64,000 bases of DNA from Hymenobacter lapidarius (GTDB taxonomy: Bacteria; Bacteroidota; Bacteroidia; Cytophagales; Hymenobacteraceae): the NCBI RefSeq assembly GCF_001816145.1, contig NZ_MDZB01000120.1, positions 62,001 to 126,000 on the forward strand. Reading direction: 5' to 3'. Below are positions 7,283 to 14,046 of this stretch, piece by piece; positions within the stretch are counted from its first letter, which is position 1; every line of letters starts with the position of its first letter. The position numbers and the translations under genes were made by a program. The notes beneath the pieces were generated by a model. The model saw nothing but the letters and a program-made list of their open reading frames with translations, ran no database searches and was not told the DNA's origin.

Positions 7283-7981
7283 CTATTCCGCGCCCTCGCT
7301 AGCTGCAGCTTCACCGGCCAGCAGCGGCGCGAGCCAGCCGGGCAAGTCGCGCAGCACTTCGCGCAGCAGGCCCACTGCGGCGCGGGCGTTGGCTTCGCGG
7401 TGCCGTGGGCTATAGGGACGTTCCCCTATCACTAGCACCAGCCAGCCGGGACGGGTGTCGTACTGCCCCGGTTTGGCATAGGCCACAGCCAGGGTACGGC
7501 CCACTAGGGCGCGGTCGCGGCGGTCAGCTTTGTAGTCGCCCACTAATAGGGCCGTTACCCCTGCCGTGCCGAACTGCTGAGGCAATTCTACGTTTCGCAG
7601 CCCCGTTAGAAATTCCTTGCGGGGGCTTTGCAGCATTATCTCGCATTGGTGCTTATCGGTGTAGCGGGCCTGGGGCCGACACATATACAGCACCTCAAAA
7701 GCCGTGAGGTCGGACGGTAAGGGGCACGGCTGGCTGAATAGTTCAAACTCCAGCGTTGTACCGTTCAGGCTGGCCATATAGCTGCTGGTTGCGTGGCTAT
7801 ACACCGCCACGGCGGGGCGGCGGCCGGGCGTAGGAGCCCCGGCCGGGCGGCGGGGCCGGCGCGGTGGCCGGGTTGAGCCGGGCAAGGGCTCTAGGCGGTG
7901 GGCGCGAGAACTAGGTGCATAGGCGTGGCGGGCGGCGCGGGGCGCGGCGGCCAGACGGGCGAGGCGGCGGGTATGTTGCAT
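7283..7981 (-). CDS. Island protein of unknown function
   Basis: A 232-aa protein from an ATG at 7981. The first 60 or so residues are very rich in R, P and A (RPPRRPRRPAGAPTPGRRPA) and may be a basic disordered tail. An internal ATG (MASLNGTTLEFELF) is an alternative start for the folded part. The C-terminal half (VTALLVGDYKADRRDRALVG, then WLVLVIGERPYSPRH) looks like an alpha/beta domain, but no family is recognised. The sequence before the ATG, CGGGCTAGGAAGCT, contains an AGGA Shine-Dalgarno-like core and is a perfect 14-nt complement to the loop of the candidate RNA at 7046-7122. It follows the HTH gene after a 16-nt gap and is probably co-transcribed with it. Confidence 0.6.
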   Translation of the reverse strand: MQHTRRLARLAAAPRAARHAYAPSSRAHRLEPLPGSTRPPRRPRRPAGAPTPGRRPAVAVYSHATSSYMASLNGTTLEFELFSQPCPLPSDLTAFEVLYMCRPQARYTDKHQCEIMLQSPRKEFLTGLRNVELPQQFGTAGVTALLVGDYKADRRDRALVGRTLAVAYAKPGQYDTRPGWLVLVIGERPYSPRHREANARAAVGLLREVLRDLPGWLAPLLAGEAAASEGAE

Positions 7982-7995
7982 AGCTTCCTAGCCCG
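7982..7995 (-). promoter_or_regulatory. Ribosome-binding region matching antisense RNA loop
   Basis: The minus strand reads CGGGCTAGGAAGCT immediately before the ATG at 7981. It contains AGGA at unusually close spacing to the start. The same 11-nt core precedes the integrase ATG (10553-10563) and occurs in the Rep-like leader (7059-7072). Confidence 0.5.
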
Positions 7996-7997
7996 GG

Positions 7998-8309
7998 TTA
8001 GCCCTTGCGGTGCTGGTAACGCTGGTGGGCGCGCCCCGCCTCCAGCACTCGCTCGCGCTCAAAGTACACGCGGCGGCCTAGCCGCACGAACGGCACAAGC
8101 CCACGTTTTTTCCAGTCTCCCAACGTGGTTTTGCTTATGCCGAATGCCGCACAGGCTTCCTGCATGGTGAGCAACTTGCCGGCCGGCCCGTCAGGGCCCA
8201 CCGTGGGGGCGGTCTGGCCTGCCATAGTAGGCAGCAGCTCGCGTAGGGTTTCGCTCAGCAGCTCGCGGAACGTGGCCGGGCTATCGGCCAGAATCAGTAG
8301 GTTTGCCAT
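7998..8309 (-). CDS. Helix-turn-helix protein, excisionase (HTH_17/MerR-like) type
   Basis: A 103-aa protein from an ATG at 8309. The C-terminal half is a canonical winged-HTH of the excisionase family: LLTMQEACAAFGISKTTLGDWKKRG followed by the wing LVPFVRLGRRVYFERERVLEAG. The N-terminal half (LLSETLRELLPTM) is a short amphipathic helix seen in many Bacteroidota mobile-element regulators. Proteins of this class act as recombination directionality factors, bending att-site DNA to favour excision, or as local repressors. Its position between the Rep-like genes and the integrase fits either role. It is on the same strand as the integrase and likely regulates excision of this island; which att repeats it binds is unknown. 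Confidence 0.8.
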   Translation of the reverse strand: MANLLILADSPATFRELLSETLRELLPTMAGQTAPTVGPDGPAGKLLTMQEACAAFGISKTTLGDWKKRGLVPFVRLGRRVYFERERVLEAGRAHQRYQHRKG

Positions 8310-8403
8310 CAGTCAGGGGGTTAGTGATTGACTAAGGCAAAGGAGGGCCGGGTAAAGGGCGAACCGAAAACCTAACCCACCCTAACCCGCCCTAAACGTT
8401 GCC

Positions 8404-9285
8404 CTAGCCCTCTCCTGATTCTGCTGCTGCCGCTCTAGTCGAATCTAATCCGTTCAAGACATTAGCCAGTCGTATGGTATTCGCATTGTTGGGCTTTCGG
8501 CCGTTTGCTTTACTAAGTACTTCCTCATCTACGTGGCCTTGAGATAGTTGCTCAGGGGTAAACTTGCTGAGGTAGGTAGAGAGTGCCGTAGCAGCGTTTT
8601 TACTCGCGGTGGGTGGCACTTGAAACAGTTGGCATACGTGCCGACACAATGCGGATAGGTTTCCATCGGGCCCCCGGTGGGCAGCGAGGTCGATAAAACC
8701 ACCGCGAGCCATTCGATAAAGTAGCTCTGCTAGGTCGGCAACACTACCGGTCCAGTTGAGACTTGAGGGGTCGTTTCTAACCGGGCTAGGGAGTTGAATG
8801 CTGGTTTGATTCATAGACTGCCGTTTTTCTTCCAGCCATAACTCAGCTAATTCGCAGTTGGCGACTACTCTTTTATCACAGTCGACAAATCTGTCAAGTA
8901 TCGAGCAATAGTAGTTCTTCCTGCCAAGTAGAGATGTCGAAGCCTCGACAATTCGCAATCGGATTTCAGCAAATACACCTTTTAGATATTCTAAATCTAT
9001 AATATCAATATGTTTCCACTGTTTGTTGAGATAAGGACGAACCATATAAACATCGCAATTTCCAAAATATGTGATTAAGCAGGTCGTGTATAGAGGCCCA
9101 TAGTAGACTGGCAAGTCGTGTTCTAGCCACTTTTCCCAATTGTCTAATCTTGGTTCCATTGGTAGGGAGTCGCGTCCAGTATTTCGCCTGTAATGCAACA
9201 CTCCCTCAGCATAAGCATAATCCTTATACTGCCTCATGCCTTCATCAAGGCGCTCTTTAAGGGTTTGAAATTCGCTGGCGTTCAT
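8404..9285 (-). CDS. RteC-like regulator of element transfer (C-terminal resemblance)
   Basis: A 293-aa protein from an ATG at 9285, 7 nt downstream of the integrase stop, so co-transcription is likely. The C-terminal part (about 175-285) has the RteC layout: LNWTGSVADLAELLYRMARGGFID, then a segment with LSALCRHVCQLFQVP and a Lys/Arg-rich tail. RteC regulates excision of Bacteroides conjugative transposons by binding the excision operon promoter. The N-terminal 160 residues (YKDYAYAEGVLHY, WLEHDLPVYYGPLYTTCLITYF) are not diagnostic. DNA coding the N-terminal part (about 8780-9285) is much more AT-rich than the rest of the island, a sign of a different origin. Assignment to RteC is moderate. 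Confidence 0.6.
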   Translation of the reverse strand: MNASEFQTLKERLDEGMRQYKDYAYAEGVLHYRRNTGRDSLPMEPRLDNWEKWLEHDLPVYYGPLYTTCLITYFGNCDVYMVRPYLNKQWKHIDIIDLEYLKGVFAEIRLRIVEASTSLLGRKNYYCSILDRFVDCDKRVVANCELAELWLEEKRQSMNQTSIQLPSPVRNDPSSLNWTGSVADLAELLYRMARGGFIDLAAHRGPDGNLSALCRHVCQLFQVPPTASKNAATALSTYLSKFTPEQLSQGHVDEEVLSKANGRKPNNANTIRLANVLNGLDSTRAAAAESGEG

Positions 9286-9292
9286 ATGTTTT

Positions 9293-10552
9293 CTATACAG
9301 CTACCCGCATCAACGGCGTATTTTGACGTTCTACGTACTGGGCAAATTCATCCTGCACCACGGCATCCGTAATCTTTAGATAGCGGTGTAGCGTCTTATA
9401 GTCTTTGTGGCCGGTTATCCGCATCACGGTTTCGGGCCGCATTCCGCCCTCCAGCGCGAGCGTTACGAAGGTGCGGCGGGCGGTGTGGGTGCATATTAGT
9501 TCGTGCTTCGGGCGGGTAGTGGCTACCCGTTCGCTACCCCGGTGCTGGGTGGTGGTGGTGGGAGTATTGAGCCGGGCCAGCCGGGCAATAATTTTCAAGT
9601 CCTGATTGGTTTTCTGGTTGCTTTTCACCGGTAGGGCCCGGCCCTCGCGGTGGCCAGCGTAGCGAGTAAGTATGCTTTGCGCCAACGGCGAAAGAGGCAC
9701 CCGCAACAGGTCAGCCGTTTTTTGGGTGGTGAGTAGCAGGAACCCCTCGCCCACTTGCTCAGGGCGTAGGGCGTACACGTCGGAAAACCGCAAGCCGGTT
9801 TCGCACTCAAATAGAAACACGTCCCGCGTATGCTCCAGGTAGGGCAGCGGCTCCAGGTTCAGGGTAAACAGCCGGTTCTTTTCAGCAGCAGTCAGGTACA
9901 CTACTTCAGGTAGCGCGGCCTCCAGCTTGCGGAACCGTTTGAAGTGGGCAAACTCATGCTTGCCTTGCTCAAACATGGCGTTCAGGAATGCCTTTAGGTA
10001 TTTGATGTTGTTGTTTATTGAGGTGTTGGCAATGCCTACCGTTTTCAATAGGTATGTTTTGAACCCCTCCACAAAGTCAGCATCTACACTCGTGTATTGC
10101 AGATTGAGCCGGCGTATCTTAGCGTAGGCCGTGAGGTGGCCCACCAGGGTACGGTAGCTTTTGATGGTGCTGGGCGTTTTGTCGCGGCGGCATTCCTCAA
10201 TCCAGGCCGCGAGTTGCACCAGCAGGCCCTCAGGCGCGGGCGGCGGCGCGGCGGCCCCCGTTAGTTTGCCTACCAGCGCCCGCAGGTCGTCGGGCGTGGC
10301 CGGGGTGCCTTGCGCGGCTAGCTTGGTTGCGGCTTTGTCTAGCTCTTTGGCCAGAAACTCTAGCAGGGTGTTGTCCTCGCTCCAGTTGGTGCGGCTACGC
10401 CGAAACTTTTGTTTCGTCGCGTCCCACTCGCTGGGCACTACCGTTATCGGCAAGTAGATTTTCTTCCGTTTCCCCTCCAGGAAACAGGCGGCGTATAGCG
10501 CCGTAGGCCCGTCGCCATCGGCGCGGGTCAGATAGTATTTGGTTCTTAGCAT
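9293..10552 (-). CDS. Tyrosine site-specific integrase
   Basis: A 419-aa protein from an ATG at 10552, the usual size for Bacteroidota mobile-element integrases. An N-terminal arm-binding domain (MLRTKYYLTRADGDGPTALY) and a SAM-like core-binding domain (about 110-215, TPSTIKSYRTLVGHL) precede the catalytic domain. All catalytic residues are visible: Arg in CETGLRFSD (about 252), Lys in TTQKT, HxxR in THTARRTF (about 352), His in ITGHKDYKTL (about 381) and the nucleophile Tyr in HRYLKI (about 390). It lies next to the distal att copy and presumably recombines the 24-bp repeats at 764 and 10730. Its ribosome-binding region (CGGGCTAGGAA) is complementary to the candidate antisense RNA loop. Confidence 0.95.
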   Translation of the reverse strand: MLRTKYYLTRADGDGPTALYAACFLEGKRKKIYLPITVVPSEWDATKQKFRRSRTNWSEDNTLLEFLAKELDKAATKLAAQGTPATPDDLRALVGKLTGAAAPPPAPEGLLVQLAAWIEECRRDKTPSTIKSYRTLVGHLTAYAKIRRLNLQYTSVDADFVEGFKTYLLKTVGIANTSINNNIKYLKAFLNAMFEQGKHEFAHFKRFRKLEAALPEVVYLTAAEKNRLFTLNLEPLPYLEHTRDVFLFECETGLRFSDVYALRPEQVGEGFLLLTTQKTADLLRVPLSPLAQSILTRYAGHREGRALPVKSNQKTNQDLKIIARLARLNTPTTTTQHRGSERVATTRPKHELICTHTARRTFVTLALEGGMRPETVMRITGHKDYKTLHRYLKITDAVVQDEFAQYVERQNTPLMRVAV

Positions 10553-10597
10553 TTCCTAGCCCGGAAAGTGTGTAGGCGAATATACTGCCTACAATTC

Positions 10598-10619
10598 TTG
10601 CGGGACACGTTGCGGGACA
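10598..10619 (+). repeat. Right-end tandem repeats, candidate integrase arm sites
   Basis: Two copies of TTGCGGGACA with a 2-nt spacer, identical in layout to 839-860. They lie between the integrase start and the distal core repeat. Confidence 0.55.
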
Positions 10620-10729
10620 AAACTTCCGGTTTGCCCCGGTTTTAGACGTTCCTATCCGAACCCCGAACCCCTCAGGAACCGCTCTAGAGGTGTTTCTAAG
10701 GTAGATTAGGTAGCAGGTAGTTCGGGTGT

Positions 10730-10753
10730 TTCGATTCCGAGTGGGCCCACAAA
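10730..10753 (+). repeat. attR-type core repeat (tRNA 3'-end copy)
   Basis: A perfect 24-bp copy of 764-787. Upstream sequence is unrelated to a tRNA, so this is only the 3' fragment left by integration, not a second tRNA gene. Confidence 0.9.
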
Positions 10754-10754
10754 C

Positions 10755-10814
10755 AGTCCCTGTAAGTAGCTAACAAATAGCTGTTTACGGGGACTATTTC
10801 TTTGTTGCGGGACA
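10755..10814 (+). repeat. Second copy of the island left-end signature
   Basis: After the distal att copy comes a hairpin (AGTCCCTGTAA 10755-10765 with TTACGGGGACT 10785-10795) whose flank TGTAAGTAGCTA also occurs in the hairpin at 790-832. It is followed by TTGCGGGACA (10805-10814) and AAATTT, the same order as at 788-866. Either this is the ancestral downstream flank copied into the left end, or it is the left end of a second, decayed element at the same tRNA. Confidence 0.55.
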
Positions 10815-10848
10815 AAATTTCCATGATGCCTATTTGCTAATAATCATG

Positions 10849-11573
10849 GGGCTTAGGAAGCAAAAACCTGAAAACAGGGCGTAACTTACTGTTATGCAAA
10901 TTGTTAACTGTTATTATAAGTGTAGCAAAATTTCCGAGGTCAAATTTCGCTACTTGTTACGGCTTTTTGCCTTGGATTTGACGGCCTCGACTGCGGCCCA
11001 ACTCACGGGCTTGAGCACCCGCGCCGTCAACGCGCTCTACCTGCGGCTGCGCCACCGATTCTTGGCGTGGAGCCCCGCGCCGGCCGAGCTGGCCGGGGCC
11101 ATCGAACTCGACGAAAGCTACTTCGGCCCGCGGCCGGGGCGCGGGCGGCAAAACCATCGTCTTTGGCCTGTTCAAACGCGGCGGGCAGGTCTACACCGAA
11201 ATCGTCCCGGATTGCTCGAAAAAGATGCTGCAAGCCATTATTGGTGGCAAAATTGACGTCGCGGCCATGGTCAACACCGACGGCTGGCGCGGGTACGACG
11301 GGCTGGTGGACGTAGGATTCAACCGCCATTTTCGAGTGCGCCACGGCCAGGATGCGTGCGGCCAGGGGGCTTCGCACATCAACGACATCGAGTCCTTTCT
11401 GGAGCTTCACCAAGGCCCGCCCCCACCAGTTCAAGGGCGTGCCCAAACACCCCCTTTCGCGGCATCTCAAAGAATCTGCATTTCGCTTTAATCATCGCTA
11501 CGAGAACCTCTGTAAATTGCTCCTCAACTTACTTCGTCAACAGTCCCGCTGACTTGGTTTGCTTCCTAAGCCC
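10849..11573 (+). mobile_element. Degenerate IS1595-type insertion sequence with terminal inverted repeats
   Basis: Perfect 16-bp terminal inverted repeats GGGCTTAGGAAGCAAA (10849-10864) and its complement (11558-11573) bracket a broken transposase. The length, about 725 bp, suits small IS1595 (ISXO2/IS1016-like) elements. The 8-bp flanks differ (TAATCATG against ATACTTGA), so no target duplication survives; one end may have been rearranged. Confidence 0.8.
10894..11552 (+). pseudogene. IS1595-family transposase, frameshifted
   Basis: From an ATG at 10894 the frame reads LRLFALDLTASTAAQLTGLSTRAV and the DDE-type start AIELDESYFGPR, then derails near 11140 at a GC-rich run. The continuation is in another frame: KTIVFGLFKRGGQVYTEIVPDCSKKML and VNTDGWRGYDGLVDVGFN (second catalytic region). 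Near 11395 it shifts again to WSFTKARPHQFKGVPKH and RHLKESAFRFNHRYENLCKLLLNLL (third region). At least two frame changes make it inactive. The order and motifs are those of IS1595-family transposases. Confidence 0.85.
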
Positions 11574-11650
11574 ATACTTGATTTGGAAAACGCCTTTTTA
11601 TGGGGTTAATCCAACTTGTCAGGCCGGCCCAGCTTACTTTTGGGGCTGCT

Positions 11651-12310
11651 ATGAACGACCCGGAAATCCGCGCCCTGCTCTACCCACTGCTCACGGGCGG
11701 CGTGTACGTCGACGAGCTGCCCACCGGCACCACCCGCGCCGATGTGGTGCACATCACGCCGGCCTTCATGCACGGCTACGAGGTGAAAGGCGACGGCGAC
11801 ACCCTGCAGCGCGTGGCCAACCAGCTGCGCTGTTACGGCGAAGTGTATGATTTCGTGACGTTTGTGGTCACGGAGAAGCACTTGCTCAAGCTGCTGCCCC
11901 TGCTGCCCGAGTGGGTGGGGGTGCTGGTGGCCTCGCCCGAAGGCCTGCGTGCCCACCGCACCGCCGGCTACAACGCCACCGTAGAGCGCCCGTCCTTGGC
12001 CAACCTGCTGCTGCTGGAGGAGGTGAAGCAGTTTCTAATGGCGCGGGGCCTGGCCGGCGTGAGCACGCTCCGCAGCCGTGAGGTGGGGCACTTCCTGCGC
12101 ACCACCACCACGGTGCCGCTCTCCTGCCTGGCCCAGTTCGTGCGCGACCGCCTCATTGCCCGCCTGCCCGAACGCCTCCTCATGCGCGCCGAGCGCAAAG
12201 CCGAACGCGAGCGGCTGCCGCCCCGTCGCAAAAAAGCCAAGCGTAAAAAACCAGACGCCCGCAAGAAAGCCGCCGTGAAAAAGCCCGCTGCAACATCCAA
12301 AATGGGGTAG
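11651..12310 (+). CDS. sce7726-like protein with PD-(D/E)XK nuclease-type core
   Basis: A 219-aa protein taken from the ATG at 11651 (MNDPEIRALLYPLL); an upstream ATG at 11600 would add 17 residues that lie close to the IS end. The core ITPAFMHGYEVKGDGDTLQRVANQLRCYGEVYDFVTFVV matches the sce7726 layout: a beta strand with E-x-K, then D-x-x-x-R-x-x-x-Q and Y..V.D...VV, a PD-(D/E)XK-related fold. A Lys/Arg-rich tail (KKAKRKKPDARKKAAVKK) ends the protein. sce7726 proteins occur mainly in mobile or accessory DNA; no reaction has been assigned that I can name. It stands alone between the broken IS and the GH30/dinB debris. A DNA-binding nuclease role is inference. Confidence 0.65.
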   Translation: MNDPEIRALLYPLLTGGVYVDELPTGTTRADVVHITPAFMHGYEVKGDGDTLQRVANQLRCYGEVYDFVTFVVTEKHLLKLLPLLPEWVGVLVASPEGLRAHRTAGYNATVERPSLANLLLLEEVKQFLMARGLAGVSTLRSREVGHFLRTTTTVPLSCLAQFVRDRLIARLPERLLMRAERKAERERLPPRRKKAKRKKPDARKKAAVKKPAATSKMG

Positions 12311-12465
12311 GAGGGCGAGCGTCATCCCCCGAGCTTTAACGGCATTAATGCGTTGATAGCTTTTACCACAGTACCCACGCACGGTAGTTGAACAAGTATT
12401 TCCCGCAGGGGTCGCGGAGGGAAATAAAGTTAGAAAAGCAAAGCGTAAGTGCTTTACCAACAGCT

Positions 12466-13499
12466 TTACAGCACCATGGTCATAATGGAATGGGCGGCCG
12501 ACGTGGTTTTGGCGGCCTGGCCGTCTATCCAGAGTTGGAAATCCAGGGGCTTGTCGGTCTGGTTCATCCCCACCACGGCTAGGCTGCGTCGGGGTTGCGG
12601 AAGGCGGTGGTTTGCAGCACGTCGCGGTTTGAGGAGGAGCTGATGCGCCGGGCGCCGGGCCGGATGAATGTGGAGAAGTGGCCGATGTAGTAGTAGGCGT
12701 TAGTGTATAGCAGCTTGCCGGTTCTGGTGTCGGTGATGATGGGGGCGAAGCAGAAGTTGCCTACGTGGTTGGGGCCGCCGGTTTCGTCGAGCAGCACGTT
12801 CCAGTCGGTCCAGCCCACAGTGCCGGCGTTGAAATCGCCACTCATCGACATGCCGTACCGCTCGCCCAAGGCCCAGTGGCCCACGCGGTCCAGCTTAAAA
12901 TTCTCCACGCAGCCTTCGGTGAAAATCAGGTTTTTGTCGGGATAAGCTTCGTGCACGCGCCGCACGTTGTCGAAGAGCATGGCGCTGCCGGTCCGGGTTT
13001 CGTACCAATGGTAGCCAATGCCCCACACGTACGTGGCTGCCTGCGGGTCGTCGAGCACGGCGCTGGCGCGCTGGTACAGCAGGTCCCGGTTGTGGTCCCA
13101 GGCAATGAGCGTCTTATTTCCCAGCCCGCTTGTCTGCAGCGTGGGCCCGAGGTAGCCCTTGATAAAATCCCGTTCCTCTTCACCCGTAAAAATGCAGGAC
13201 TTCCACTTCTGGATGGCCATGGGCTCGTTTTGCACCGTGAGGGCCCAGACTGGGATGCCTTGCTGCTCGTAGTCCTTGATGAATTTCACGTAGTAGTTGG
13301 CCCAGGCTCGGCGGTACTGGGGCAGCAGTTTGCCACCGCGCAGCATGTTGCCGCTGTCCTTCATCCAGGCCGGGGGGCTCCAGGGGCTTGCGTAAAGCGT
13401 GAGCCTGCCACCGGCCGCTGCTATGGCTTGCTTGATAAAGGGAATCCGGAATTGCTCGTCGTACCTCACGCTGAGTGCTTTAATATGCTGATTTCCAGA
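12466..13499 (-). pseudogene. GH30 glucosylceramidase-like glycosidase, 5'-truncated and frameshifted
   Basis: Similarity begins at about 13499 with FSGNQHIKALSVRYDEQFRIPFIKQAI and continues through LYASPWSPPAWMKDSGNML, the acid/base motif WALTVQNEP and the nucleophile region LIFTEGC, all typical of GH30. No signal peptide or first barrel strands remain, because a dinB fragment abuts there. At about 12583 one base is missing: in-frame reading gives RNPDAA-stop, but shifted reading gives SLAVVGMNQTDKPLDFQLWI to a natural stop at 12466, the usual GH30 C-terminal beta domain. The gene is inactive; its parent enzyme would have been a secreted beta-glycosidase. Confidence 0.82.
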
Positions 13500-13684
13500 A
13501 AATAACGCGGAGCCGCAGCACCGTGGACGGCATTGCCAGCCTAGCGGTTCTGGAGCGCCTGTGCCGGGAAATAGTCGAAACCCTGTTCCCGCTGCCCAAA
13601 GGCGTGCGGCTGCTGGGCGTGTTCCTCTCCAACCTGAGCGACGTGACATCAGCCGCCGGCCGCCAGCTACCGCTGGGCTTTTAG
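13496..13684 (+). pseudogene. DinB (DNA polymerase IV) C-terminal fragment
   Basis: The plus strand reads TRSRSTVDGIASLAVLERLC, a VETLFPLPKGVRLLGVFLSNL segment and ends RQLPLGF-stop at 13684. This is the C-terminus of the Y-family polymerase little-finger domain (KGVRLLGVSLSNL...QLxLxF). Everything upstream is missing: the fragment starts within a few bases of the GH30 fragment on the opposite strand. It is a relic of a rearrangement. Confidence 0.8.
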
Positions 13685-14046
13685 CAGGGCATTTATTGCA
13701 GCCGAAGTATTGCAGCAGCTGCGAGGTTGTAGCGCGAAGCACCGCTCCGCGCTACAACCAACGTCCTAGGCTCAAAATGCTGGAAATGCGACTTTTCCCG
13801 GGGAAACTTGGTTGTGCCAATTACCCCGGATGGCTATCCAAATGGCGGGCCTTTGTAATTAGAGATATATTAGTAGTGGTGTAGCTGCTTTTCGCAACCT
13901 TATTAGTCCCTTTGGGACTTTATAATGCTATTTGGTGCGATTGTAGCATATCAGTTGTCACCTTTGGCGCAGCAAGTGCTTCCTGCCAGGGCGCGGCCAA
14001 CCCCCGGCGCTCGTTCATACTTCTTTCTTCCGAAATCCTTTCTCGC
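13685..14046. other. Intergenic debris with a hairpin repeat
   Basis: About 360 bp without a gene. The only structure I see is a perfect 12-bp stem, GGTTGTAGCGCG (13725-13736) with CGCGCTACAACC (13748-13759), around GAAGCACCGCTC, a dispersed REP-like hairpin also seen near 27.5 kb. Confidence 0.6.
13725..13759. repeat. REP-like hairpin
   Basis: A perfect 12-bp inverted repeat with an 11-nt loop. The GAAGCACYGCTYC core is shared with 27481-27517 and 27538-27554. Confidence 0.6.

Larger units (their letters stand above)
764..10753. mobile_element. Integrated genomic island in a tRNA gene (about 10 kb)
   Basis: The element lies between perfect 24-bp copies of the tRNA 3' end. All seven convincing protein genes are on the minus strand: integrase, RteC-like protein, HTH/excisionase-type protein, a 232-aa unknown, a Rep-like protein, a type IIG restriction-modification enzyme and a 206-aa unknown. 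No relaxase, coupling protein or conjugation genes are visible, so it is best read as an integrative mobilizable or satellite-type element, not a complete conjugative element. The sequence TTGCGGGACA is repeated near both ends (839-860 and 10598-10619), as expected of integrase arm sites. The boundaries are directly visible; the mode of transfer is inference. Confidence 0.88.

Noticed and set aside
10730..10753. Apparent second tRNA
   Set aside because: Only the T-arm and acceptor 3' strand are present; it is the integration-site duplication.
10894..11552. Programmed frameshifting in the IS1595-type transposase
   Set aside because: Two or more shifts at GC-rich sites without a slippery A-run; IS1595 transposases are normally a single frame, so decay is the simpler reading.
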